A stretch of 20,483 nt of DNA from positions 1-20,483 of the forward strand of contig CAMLIY010000027.1 of assembly GCA_946480125.1 (NCBI GenBank). The letters run 5' to 3'. The DNA comes from an uncultured Asticcacaulis sp. Its GTDB lineage: Bacteria; Pseudomonadota; Alphaproteobacteria; Caulobacterales; Caulobacteraceae. Below the pieces are notes generated by a model. That model searched no databases. It was not told the origin of the DNA and was given only the letters and a program-made list of their open reading frames with translations. Position numbers and translations under genes: made by a program. Of the stretch, positions 6,687 to 13,758 are shown piece by piece; within the stretch, counting starts at the first letter, position 1; the number at the start of each line of letters is the position of its first letter.

Positions 6687-8333
6687 ATGATTTCGCACCT
6701 GTCTCCGCGCACGACCTCTGTGTCGCCGTCACTTCACCAGACGTTCCGGCGCACTTCAGCGCGCCTGACCTGGATTGCGTGTATCGCCCTGCTGCTGTGC
6801 ACGGCCCTGCCTGCCAGTGCCGATCCCGCACCCGGCAGCAATCCATTACTGCGCGATGTATTCACCGCCGACCCCGCGCCGCTGGTCGTGGGCGACACGG
6901 CTTACCTCTACGTTGGCCATGATGAGGCGAAGGGTGACGAATTTTTCCGCATGAATGAATGGCGCGTCTATTCGTCCAGGGACCTCAAGCGCTGGACATC
7001 GCATGGCGGCATCATGAAACCAACCGATTTCCGTTGGGCGACAGGCGATGCCTGGGCCGCGCAGGTGGTGCCGCGCAACGGTCGCTTCTACCTCTATGCT
7101 ACCGTGACGCATGACAACCGCCACCCGGGCAGGGCCATTGGTGTAGCGGTAGCCGACAGCCCGCTGGGGCCCTTCAGGGACGTCCGAGGCTCGGCCCTGA
7201 TCACCGATGACACAACACCCGGCCCCTATGGCTGGGACGACATCGATCCCACCGCCCTTGTCGATGATGACGGCACCGCCTGGCTGGCCTGGGGCAATCC
7301 GGTACTCCACCTGGCACGGCTCAAGCCCAATATGGCAGAGCTGGATGGGCCTATCGAAAATATCGCTCTTCCCAACTATACGGAGGGACCATGGCTGTCC
7401 AAGCGCAAGGGCCTTTACTATATGACCTACGCGGCGATGGCTCACCAGGGTGAGTGGGAGCAACTCGCTTACGCCACGGCGCCCAGCCCGCGGGGGCCAT
7501 GGACCTATCGCGGCCTGATCACCGGCGCGGCCAAGAACAGCTTCACCATCCATCCCGGGCTGCTCGACTTCAAGGGCCGGTCCTATCTGGTCTATCACAA
7601 TGGCACGCTGACCCTGCCCGATGGCGAGACCGGTGCCACAGCGCGTCGTAGCATCGCCATCGAATACCTGCAGTATGGCGCCGACGGCAGCATCCTGCCC
7701 ATCACACAGACCGAGGCCGGTATCAGCGTGCCGCCACCACCCGCCGTAACCGCGCCGGTCATTGACTACAGCCGCTCGGACCCCGCCGTACGCGTGGAGC
7801 AGTTTGCGCAGGGCTATCCGACCGCATGGCCTGGCACGCCGGTGTTGACATCGGTGACTGACCCCTTCAACCAGGCGCCGGAGCCTGTAGGCTTCAACAG
7901 CAATGGTGGCGCCAGTCGTCTGACGCAGACCTTCATGCCGCACACCGACATCGCATTGGGGCGACTTAGCCTTTACGCCGGCGACGGTCTTGGCACGGAC
8001 GCTTCGCACCCCCTGCGGCTATCGCTGCGTGACGTGGAGACCGGCGCCGAACTGCTCGGAGAGGGGCGGGGGCTGGCCATTGCTTACCAGCCTCAAGGGG
8101 CTGGCCTGCTGAGCTTCGATTTCAGCGTCCATCCTCCGGTCATGTTGAAGGCTGGCCGCCGCTACGCGCTGTCGCTGCAAGGGAGCAAAGGCGCGCTGAC
8201 GGTCTATATGCGCGCCAGCCGCAGCGACGTCTATGCCGACGGAGAGGCCAGTCTCGATGACCGGCCGCTGAAGGATTCGCAGGGCCATCCCATGGACTTC
8301 GCTTTCGCACTGTACAAACCGGAGGCGCGCTAA
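6687..8333 (+). CDS. GH43 glycosidase (arabinofuranosidase/xylosidase) with C-terminal domain
   Basis: This is an inverting five-bladed-propeller enzyme, probably removing alpha-L-arabinofuranose or beta-xylose from oligosaccharides. Numbered from ATG 6687 the protein has 548 residues. The long-n-region signal peptide has core LTWIACIALLLCTALPASA, with likely cleavage after A45. The catalytic triad is visible: base D62 in TADPAPLVV, modulator D187 in WDDIDPTALVDDDG, and acid E233 in YTEGPWLS. The propeller ends near 345, followed by a proline-rich linker (VPPPPAV, about 348-354) and a region of about 190 residues that I cannot assign, probably a beta-sandwich carbohydrate-binding domain. The DAWAAQVV and AIGVAVADSPLGPF motifs resemble subfamily GH43_1, but I hold that loosely. 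I chose ATG 6687, behind GAAGAAAG, over the upstream in-frame TTG 6636, which would put 17 polar residues before the leader. It is first in the plus-strand run after the divergent region. Confidence 0.88.
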   Translation: MISHLSPRTTSVSPSLHQTFRRTSARLTWIACIALLLCTALPASADPAPGSNPLLRDVFTADPAPLVVGDTAYLYVGHDEAKGDEFFRMNEWRVYSSRDLKRWTSHGGIMKPTDFRWATGDAWAAQVVPRNGRFYLYATVTHDNRHPGRAIGVAVADSPLGPFRDVRGSALITDDTTPGPYGWDDIDPTALVDDDGTAWLAWGNPVLHLARLKPNMAELDGPIENIALPNYTEGPWLSKRKGLYYMTYAAMAHQGEWEQLAYATAPSPRGPWTYRGLITGAAKNSFTIHPGLLDFKGRSYLVYHNGTLTLPDGETGATARRSIAIEYLQYGADGSILPITQTEAGISVPPPPAVTAPVIDYSRSDPAVRVEQFAQGYPTAWPGTPVLTSVTDPFNQAPEPVGFNSNGGASRLTQTFMPHTDIALGRLSLYAGDGLGTDASHPLRLSLRDVETGAELLGEGRGLAIAYQPQGAGLLSFDFSVHPPVMLKAGRRYALSLQGSKGALTVYMRASRSDVYADGEASLDDRPLKDSQGHPMDFAFALYKPEAR

Positions 8334-8337
8334 TCCC

Positions 8338-8353
8338 AAGGCGAATGCGCTTT
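8338..8353 (+). terminator. Weak hairpin after GH43
   Basis: AAGGCG and CGCTTT can pair (six pairs, one of them G-T) around the loop AATG, five bases after the GH43 stop. There is no T-run after it, so termination is doubtful. The stem runs directly into the TTTGTC palindrome arm. Confidence 0.2.
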
Positions 8354-8363
8354 GTCTGACAAA
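8351..8363. promoter_or_regulatory. 13-base palindrome upstream of GH5, candidate operator
   Basis: TTTGTC-T-GACAAA is a perfect dyad of six-base arms around one base. Its core TTGTCTGACAA fits the FCD-type GntR consensus TNGTNNNACNA. It is 93 bases upstream of the GH5 start, next to an AT-rich stretch (ATTGAATTTATAAAACAG) that could hold a promoter, though I see no clean -35/-10 pair. Confidence 0.4.
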
Positions 8364-8455
8364 TTGAATTTATAAAACAGAATATAGATCCGCACTGCCT
8401 GCGGCATTCGACAAACGCTCCATACGGAGTTCAAGCAATACCGGAGATTTGAGTC

Positions 8456-9622
8456 ATGTGTCAAAAACGCTTGCAACATCGCTTGGTTTTATTGGTTTTT
8501 GGAGCCGCGCTGACCGTGACCAGTGCGGCATGCGGTGGGACGTCCACTTCACCGCCACCGCCGGTTCAGCCACCCAAGCTGGCGGCTGTCACCACGGCGG
8601 AACTTGGCAGGGGCTGGAACCTCGGCAATACGCTGGAGTCGTTAAATAATTATAGTCCTCCTTACACGACCTCGCAGGAGACCGTTTTCGGCAATCCCGT
8701 GGTTAACCAGCAATTGATGAACTCAGTCGCAGCGGCTGGTTTCAAGAGCGTGCGCATTCCCGTCGAGTGGAAACAATATATGGACGCTTCGGGGAACGTT
8801 GCGCCGTCCTGGCTGGCCAGGGTCAAGGAAGTGGTCGATATGGCGCGCAATGCCGGACTATACGTCATCATCAACCAGCACAGAAGCGACTGGTACACGC
8901 CGGTTGCCGCGAACCAGGCTACCGGCAACGCGGCATATAAAAACCTGTGGACCCAGGTTGCAAACACTTTCAAAGATTATGACAACCACTTGCTTTTCGC
9001 CGGCACCAATGAAGTCCACTTCGACTATGGTGTGCCATCAACGGAAAATTGCACGGTCCAGGAGGGCTTCAATCAGGCTTTCATCGATGCCGTGCGCGCG
9101 ACGGGCGGCAATAATGCATCACGAACACTGATATTCCAGGGTTATAACACCGACATCAATAATACGCTTGGCGCCTGCGGTGCGCCTGTCCCGACCGACT
9201 CCATCTCCGGCAGTCTAATGATGGAGTTCCATTATTACGATTCGTACAATTTCACGCTCAATGACCATAGCAGTATCTGGCAGTGGGGTTCGATCGCGAC
9301 CGATCCTTCGGCAATGGAATCATGGGACAATGAGGCGCATGTCGATGCGCAGTTCGACAAGGCGAAAACCGCCTACGCTGATAAGGGCATCCCCGTCATT
9401 ATCGGCGAATACTGCGCCATGTCGAAGACCGAATACGATCCGTCGCTGAAGTACAGGGACTATTGGACCCAGTATGTCACGCAATCTGCCATCCGGCATG
9501 GCTTCGCCCCCTATTACTGGGACACGGGATTTTTTCCCAATCACTCATGCGGGCTGTTCAATCGGGCCACAGGTGCTGACTATAATCCGTCGACAATTGC
9601 CGCGATCTTTACTGCATCCTAA
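8456..9622 (+). CDS. GH5 endo-beta-1,4-glucanase (cellulase/xyloglucanase type), putative lipoprotein
   Basis: This is a retaining TIM-barrel enzyme that would cut the beta-1,4-glucan backbone. The 388-residue protein carries the clan-A marks of GH5: GWNLGNTLES at the N terminus, VRIPVEW, the acid/base E186 in AGTNEVHFDY, MMEFHYYDSYNFT, and the nucleophile E318 in IIGEYCAM. The N terminus (MCQKRLQHRLVLLVFGAALT) leads to TSAAC at C26, a slightly non-standard lipobox, followed by a Ser/Pro-rich tether (TSTSPPPPVQPP). It may therefore be a lipid-anchored enzyme holding the catalytic domain off the membrane. GGAG lies nine bases before ATG 8456. In this context, beside GH74, xyloglucan is a likelier target than cellulose (GH5_4-like), but sequence alone does not settle the subfamily. 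The next gene starts 116 bases on. Confidence 0.88.
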   Translation: MCQKRLQHRLVLLVFGAALTVTSAACGGTSTSPPPPVQPPKLAAVTTAELGRGWNLGNTLESLNNYSPPYTTSQETVFGNPVVNQQLMNSVAAAGFKSVRIPVEWKQYMDASGNVAPSWLARVKEVVDMARNAGLYVIINQHRSDWYTPVAANQATGNAAYKNLWTQVANTFKDYDNHLLFAGTNEVHFDYGVPSTENCTVQEGFNQAFIDAVRATGGNNASRTLIFQGYNTDINNTLGACGAPVPTDSISGSLMMEFHYYDSYNFTLNDHSSIWQWGSIATDPSAMESWDNEAHVDAQFDKAKTAYADKGIPVIIGEYCAMSKTEYDPSLKYRDYWTQYVTQSAIRHGFAPYYWDTGFFPNHSCGLFNRATGADYNPSTIAAIFTAS

Positions 9623-9631
9623 ACCGAATGA

Positions 9632-9648
9632 GACGGCCAAAGGCCGTC
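9632..9648 (+). terminator. Perfect 7-bp hairpin after GH5
   Basis: GACGGCC (9632-9638), loop AAA, GGCCGTC (9642-9648) forms a perfect GC-rich stem nine bases after the GH5 stop. No T-run follows, so it may stabilise the 3' end of the message or give partial termination, not act as a classical intrinsic terminator. Confidence 0.45.
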
Positions 9649-9738
9649 AGAGCCTGGCTGCCGCGTAGGGACTTTTGCGCGGCGACATGCCCTTTTGATC
9701 GATATCCTTGACGCGCTGATTACCTTTGGAGACAGAAC

Positions 9739-11397
9739 ATGGACAAACACCCTTACAGCTTGAGCCGTCTTTTCGCCCGTCTTCGGAACCGTCCGGTTTT
9801 GTTGATGATGTCTCTGGTCCTCGCTGCCTTCGCGTCTCACGCCGTTCCGGCGGCACAAGCGGAACCGTTGGCACCGGTGGCGCCTGCCCACAATCCCCTT
9901 ATCTGGGCCGATGTCCCGGACATCGCCATCATCCGTGTGGGAAAAACCTACTATATGAGCAGCACGACGATGCACATGAGCCCGGGCCTCCCGATCATGA
10001 AGTCGACGGATCTGGTCAACTGGCAGATGGACTCCTACGCCTATGAAACCCTGGCCAACACGGAAGCCCTCAACCTTGAAAACGGCAAGAACGCCTACGG
10101 TCTGGGGTCCTGGGCCAGCAGTTTGCGTTACCACGACGGTGTGTTCTATGCCTCGACCTTTTCCGCTAATACGGGACGCACCCACATCTACGCCACGCGT
10201 GATCCGGAGCGAGGGCCGTGGAAAGCGACGAGTTTCGAGCCCTCGCTGGGTGACCATAGCCTGTTCTTCGATGATGACGGTCGCGTTTACATGGTTTACG
10301 GGAGCGGTCGCATCATGCTCACCGAGATGAAATCCGATCTTTCCGGTATCAAGCCCGGCGGCGTGAATAAGGTCATCGTCGACAATGTGAACGCCGTTTT
10401 CGGCGCTGATCAGGGCGGCCTTAAAGGCGAGGGCTCGCAGATTTTCAAGGCCAACGGCCACTACTACCTCTTCAACATCGCCTCGCCCGGCAGCCGCTGG
10501 GCGCGTACCGTCATCATCAACCGTGCTGATAAAATTGACGGTCCCTATGAAGGTCGTATTGCACTCGATGACCGCGGTATCGCCCAGGGCGGCCTCATCG
10601 ACACCCCGGAAGGCAAATGGTATGCCTATCTTTTTAAAGACAACGGTTCTGTCGGCCGCATCCCCTATCTGGTGCCCGTGACATGGAAAGACGGCTGGCC
10701 CGCGCTTGGTCAGGACGGCAAGGCGCCCATGACGCTCGACATCCCCGCTGGCGGGCAGGGCGTCTCCGGCGCATCCGGCATCGTTGCCTCCGACGAATTC
10801 GATCGCCAGCCCGGTGCCCGCAAGCTGCCGCTCGCCTGGCAATGGAATCATAACCCTGAGCCTGATGACTGGTCGCTCACCAAACGCCCCGGCTATCTGA
10901 GCTTCGTCACCAGCCGGGTGGTGTCCGATCTAACTGAGGCTCCGAATACCCTCACTCAGCGCACCTTTGGACCCAGCAGTTCCGCGACCACCCGGATCGA
11001 CGTAAGCGGCATGAAAGACGGCGACTGGGCCGGCCTGACGGCTTTTCAAAAACGCTACGGTTTTGTTGGGGTCAAGATGAGCAATGGCGTGAAATCTATC
11101 GTCATGGTGAGCGCCGACTCCGACCATCCCGAGGAGATCGCCGCCATTCCGCTCTCGGGCAAAACCGTTCATCTGAGGGTCGAATGCGATTTTCAACCCG
11201 CTCCCGAGCTTGCCCGCTTCTCGTACAGCCTCGATGGCAAAACCTGGACACCCATTGGTCGTCCTTCGCACCTGACCTACACCTTCCCGCATTTCATGGG
11301 GTATCGCTTCGGTCTCTTCTATTATTCGACCAAAACCGCCGGTGGCCGTGTCGACTTTGACTATTACCGTGTCAGCCAAGACAGCGGCGCGCGCTGA
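9739..11397 (+). CDS. GH43 (GH43_12-like) xylosidase/arabinofuranosidase with C-terminal sandwich domain
   Basis: This is an exo-acting inverting enzyme expected to release xylose or arabinofuranose from side chains or oligosaccharides. The 552-residue protein has a Sec signal peptide with core PVLLMMSLVLAAF and probable cleavage after PAAQA (about residue 41). The catalytic triad is D61 in ADVPDIAIIRVG, D172 in GDHSLFFDDDG and E231 in LKGEGSQIFKANG. MSPGLPIMKSTDLVNW is typical of the GH43_12 group. From about residue 350 (SDEFDRQPG) to the end it matches the concanavalin A-like C-terminal beta-xylosidase domain (GH43_C2 type), with WQWNHNPEPDDW and GLTAFQKRYGFVGV. This domain often helps form the active site, so the protein is complete. 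GGAG lies seven bases before ATG 9739. The substrate split between xylose and arabinose is not readable by eye. Confidence 0.9.
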   Translation: MDKHPYSLSRLFARLRNRPVLLMMSLVLAAFASHAVPAAQAEPLAPVAPAHNPLIWADVPDIAIIRVGKTYYMSSTTMHMSPGLPIMKSTDLVNWQMDSYAYETLANTEALNLENGKNAYGLGSWASSLRYHDGVFYASTFSANTGRTHIYATRDPERGPWKATSFEPSLGDHSLFFDDDGRVYMVYGSGRIMLTEMKSDLSGIKPGGVNKVIVDNVNAVFGADQGGLKGEGSQIFKANGHYYLFNIASPGSRWARTVIINRADKIDGPYEGRIALDDRGIAQGGLIDTPEGKWYAYLFKDNGSVGRIPYLVPVTWKDGWPALGQDGKAPMTLDIPAGGQGVSGASGIVASDEFDRQPGARKLPLAWQWNHNPEPDDWSLTKRPGYLSFVTSRVVSDLTEAPNTLTQRTFGPSSSATTRIDVSGMKDGDWAGLTAFQKRYGFVGVKMSNGVKSIVMVSADSDHPEEIAAIPLSGKTVHLRVECDFQPAPELARFSYSLDGKTWTPIGRPSHLTYTFPHFMGYRFGLFYYSTKTAGGRVDFDYYRVSQDSGAR

Positions 11398-11447
11398 TTT
11401 TCTGCATGATGATCGTCACCAAGAAAATCGGGGAACCGGCCTACAAG

Positions 11448-11467
11448 TTTCAGAGATTGAGCTGAAA
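11448..11467. promoter_or_regulatory. Inverted repeat TTTCAG/CTGAAA between GH43 and GH97
   Basis: TTTCAG (11448-11453) and CTGAAA (11462-11467) form a perfect six-base inverted repeat with an eight-base spacer, 50 bases after the GH43 stop and 119 before the GH97 start. TTTCAG recurs at 11527. It could be an operator or a weak RNA hairpin; I see no supporting promoter elements. Confidence 0.2.
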
Positions 11468-11585
11468 TGTCTGGCTCTGCCAGCGATCAATGCCCCGTAC
11501 TAAACTGTACCGACCAATATTCGTAATTTCAGCCCTATGATCACCCACTTATAAGCGGAAAATTAGAGAAGAAAGAAATAAACCG

Positions 11586-13454
11586 ATGCTCTCAATTTTA
11601 GCGGTTGCGGCCCTCGTTATCCACTCGCCTGACAAATCGGTTGAGTTCAAACTGGCGCAAGACGGCGCAAACTATTCGGTCTATCGCAAAGGCGAAGAAA
11701 TTGTGGCATCGTCGCCTCTTGGATTAGTGCTTTCGCAGGCCGCTCCCTATGCACCGATGTCAGCTGTGGACGTGCATAAGGAGAAGCATAGGCAGGATAT
11801 AAAGCTGACCGCCACCAAGGCCGATAATGCGGTCGATGCCTATAATGCCATCACGGTGACCTACCGTGAAACCACGGGCCTTCACCGCCAGGTGTCTGTC
11901 GAAGCAAGAGCTTATAATGAAGGGGTGGCTTTTCGCTATGTGCTCCCCGCTGGCGCAGCCTACGCCATAAAGGCAGAGACGACAGCTTTCCTTTTCCCCA
12001 ATGACGTGGCGTGCGAAGTCAGTGAATATACGGGATCGCATGAAATGCCCTGGGCTAATTTGAAAATTTCCCAGCTCGATACCACCAAGCTTTACGACAC
12101 GCCGGCCGTGTGCGCCTCGGCCAGCGGCCAAACCCATTTTGCCATCGCCCAGTCCGATCTGGTCGGCTATACCGGCAGCGGGCTTGAGGTTGTCCCCAAC
12201 GGACTGCATGTCCACCTCACAACCCTGCCCGGTAATCCGGATGTCGCGGTGCAATCGGCCGATGGCCTTTCGACATCATGGCGGGTGATCATGACAGCAG
12301 ATCGGGCTGGCGATCTGATCTCGTCGAACATGGTGGGTAATCTTGCCCCACAGGCGCAGGAGGATTTTTCATGGGTGAAGCCGGGTAAGGTTGCATGGGA
12401 TTGGTGGTCGGGCCCGACCGCAGGGGAAAAGCCAACCATGGAACGCTATAAGCGCTTCATTGATTTCGCGGCCGATTCCGGTTTTCCGTATTTCCTGATT
12501 GACGCCGGCTGGGCCTATGGTGCTACGCCGTGCTGTAATCCCGATCCCAATACCGACATCACGCGAGCCGATCCGGCTATCGATATGCCCGCCCTCGTAA
12601 AATATGCGGCGGATCGGCATGTCGGCCTGATCCTGTGGGCCCATTGGAGCCATGTCAAGCCGCGCATGGAGCAGGTCCTCGATACCTATCAGCATTGGGG
12701 TATCAAGGGCATCAAGGTCGATTTCATGGAACGGGACGATCAGGACATGGTGAATTTTTATCATGACCTGGCTCAGGCCACGGCAAAAAGGCATATGCTG
12801 CTCGACATGCACGGTGCCTATCCACCGGCCGGTCTACAGCGCACCTTTCCGAACTATATTACCCAGGAAGGTGTGATGGGCGCCGAGTGGAACAAGTTCA
12901 GCAACCGTGTGACGCCAGCCCACAATGTCCGGCTCGCCTATACGCGGATGCTGCTGGGGCCGATGGACTATACGCCCGGTGGTTTCCACAATGCCACCCC
13001 TGACACCTTTGTTGAGCGCGAAATCATGCCCATGACCCAGTCGACGCGCGGCCAGGCCCTGGCCATGTATGTTGTTTATGACAGCCCTTTACAGATGGTG
13101 TCTGACGACCCAAGCGCTTACGTCGGGACGGCAGGCTTCGACTTTGTGAAGCGGGTTCCGACCACTTGGGACGAAACCCGCTTTATCGGAGGCACGCCTG
13201 AAGCCTATGTGGCTCTGGCACGCCGTAAAGGCGACGTATGGTATGTCGGCACCATGACGAATGAACATAGCCGGACCGTCGAAATCCCCCTCTCATTTCT
13301 TAGCAAGGGCACCTATTCAGCGCAAAAGTGGGCCGATGGTGCGACCCCGAACGAGGTTACTGAAACTGTCGCTGACGTTACTTACACGGGGCAAGTCTCG
13401 ATCACGATGACGGCGGCAGGCGGCGGTGTTATCATATTGACCCCAAAACGATAG
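11586..13454 (+). CDS. GH97 family retaining alpha-galactosidase-type enzyme
   Basis: The 622-residue protein has the three GH97 domains: N-terminal beta-sandwich (to about 260), TIM barrel (about 265-540, from KVAWDWWSGPT) and a C-terminal beta-domain. The barrel carries D379 in GIKGIKVDFMERDD, aligned with nucleophile D415 of the retaining alpha-galactosidase BT1871. TQEGVMGAEWNKF gives E428 and E434, matching BT1871 E464 (calcium ligand) and E470 (acid/base) with the same offset of 36. That places it in the retaining alpha-galactosidase branch, not with the inverting SusB alpha-glucosidases. The leader is odd: MLSILAVAALVIHSPDKS has no basic n-region, about 11 hydrophobic residues and no AxA site, and the mature fold seems to start at once at SPDKS. 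A stop (TGA 11538) with no ATG after it rules out a longer ATG start. The ribosome site is AGAGAAG. Cell location is therefore uncertain. Confidence 0.9.
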   Translation: MLSILAVAALVIHSPDKSVEFKLAQDGANYSVYRKGEEIVASSPLGLVLSQAAPYAPMSAVDVHKEKHRQDIKLTATKADNAVDAYNAITVTYRETTGLHRQVSVEARAYNEGVAFRYVLPAGAAYAIKAETTAFLFPNDVACEVSEYTGSHEMPWANLKISQLDTTKLYDTPAVCASASGQTHFAIAQSDLVGYTGSGLEVVPNGLHVHLTTLPGNPDVAVQSADGLSTSWRVIMTADRAGDLISSNMVGNLAPQAQEDFSWVKPGKVAWDWWSGPTAGEKPTMERYKRFIDFAADSGFPYFLIDAGWAYGATPCCNPDPNTDITRADPAIDMPALVKYAADRHVGLILWAHWSHVKPRMEQVLDTYQHWGIKGIKVDFMERDDQDMVNFYHDLAQATAKRHMLLDMHGAYPPAGLQRTFPNYITQEGVMGAEWNKFSNRVTPAHNVRLAYTRMLLGPMDYTPGGFHNATPDTFVEREIMPMTQSTRGQALAMYVVYDSPLQMVSDDPSAYVGTAGFDFVKRVPTTWDETRFIGGTPEAYVALARRKGDVWYVGTMTNEHSRTVEIPLSFLSKGTYSAQKWADGATPNEVTETVADVTYTGQVSITMTAAGGGVIILTPKR

Positions 13455-13464
13455 TCACGCTGCC

Positions 13465-13683
13465 TTACGGAGGCTGCCCGGCACCAAAAGGGTAAGAACC
13501 AAGGTTCGGCAATATCGTCGCCGCTTGTGATTGCAGCGATCGCCCCCTGACGCCAGTAGTAACGGCTCTGGCTGCGCCAAGCCCGCCGATGGCTGATTGT
13601 GTGGTCAGAAACTCCACAGCGGATTGAAATATGTCCCGCCGTATCAGTTCAAAACATCGGAAAGATATTTTCATAAGAGGCAA
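13465..13683 (-). pseudogene. Possible remnant encoding a Tat-type signal peptide
   Basis: The minus-strand frame contains RRDIFQSAVEFL followed by TTQSAIGGLGAARAVTTG, which reads like a twin-arginine leader: RRxIF plus a mild hydrophobic stretch and an ARA-like end. It starts near an ATG at 13672-13674 or a TTG at 13681-13683. The frame closes after about 30 more unremarkable residues, right at the GH97 stop, so no enzyme body follows. It could be the 5' stump of a lost Tat-exported gene that faced left, or a chance frame. I recognise no family. Confidence 0.25.
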
Positions 13684-13704
13684 TTAATTTTGCTAATGGA
13701 ATTG

Positions 13705-13727
13705 CGGCATTGCCTTGGCATCTGCCG
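13705..13727. promoter_or_regulatory. Imperfect dyad overlapping the GH29 promoter, candidate operator
   Basis: CGGCA-T-TGCC, then TT, then GGCA-TC-TGCCG: two nested arm pairs (outer CGGCA/TGCCG, inner TGCC/GGCA) over 23 bases. It covers the proposed -35 and most of the spacer, where a repressor would block polymerase. Confidence 0.35.
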
Positions 13728-13737
13728 AACGTATAAT
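13710..13737 (+). promoter_or_regulatory. Candidate sigma-70 promoter for GH29
   Basis: TTGCCT (13710-13715) and a perfect TATAAT (13732-13737) are separated by 16 bases. Transcription from here would start near 13743, leaving a leader of about 15 bases that contains the GGGAG ribosome site before ATG 13759. The -35 is a partial match. Confidence 0.45.
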
Positions 13738-13758
13738 TAAGAAAAAAAGGGAGCCGAA

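Larger units (their letters stand above)
13455..13758. other. Gap between GH97 and GH29 with promoter and a broken-gene candidate
   Basis: These 304 bases hold no intact gene. The left two thirds are open on the minus strand with a Tat-signal-like segment (13465-13683). The right end has a promoter-like pair and an imperfect dyad just before GH29. A weak GCCT/AGGC hairpin lies shortly after the GH97 stop, without a T-run. The GH29-GH127-GH2 genes therefore probably form a separate transcription unit. Confidence 0.5.

Noticed and set aside
6846..8009. Long minus-strand frame (387 codons) opposite the first GH43
   Set aside because: It is fully antisense to a protein with intact GH43 motifs; the translation is low-complexity Arg/Gly/Val-rich with no recognisable domain, as expected for the mirror frame of GC-rich coding DNA.
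9619..10851. Minus-strand frame (410 codons) opposite the second GH43
   Set aside because: Antisense shadow of a clear GH43 gene with no motif of its own.
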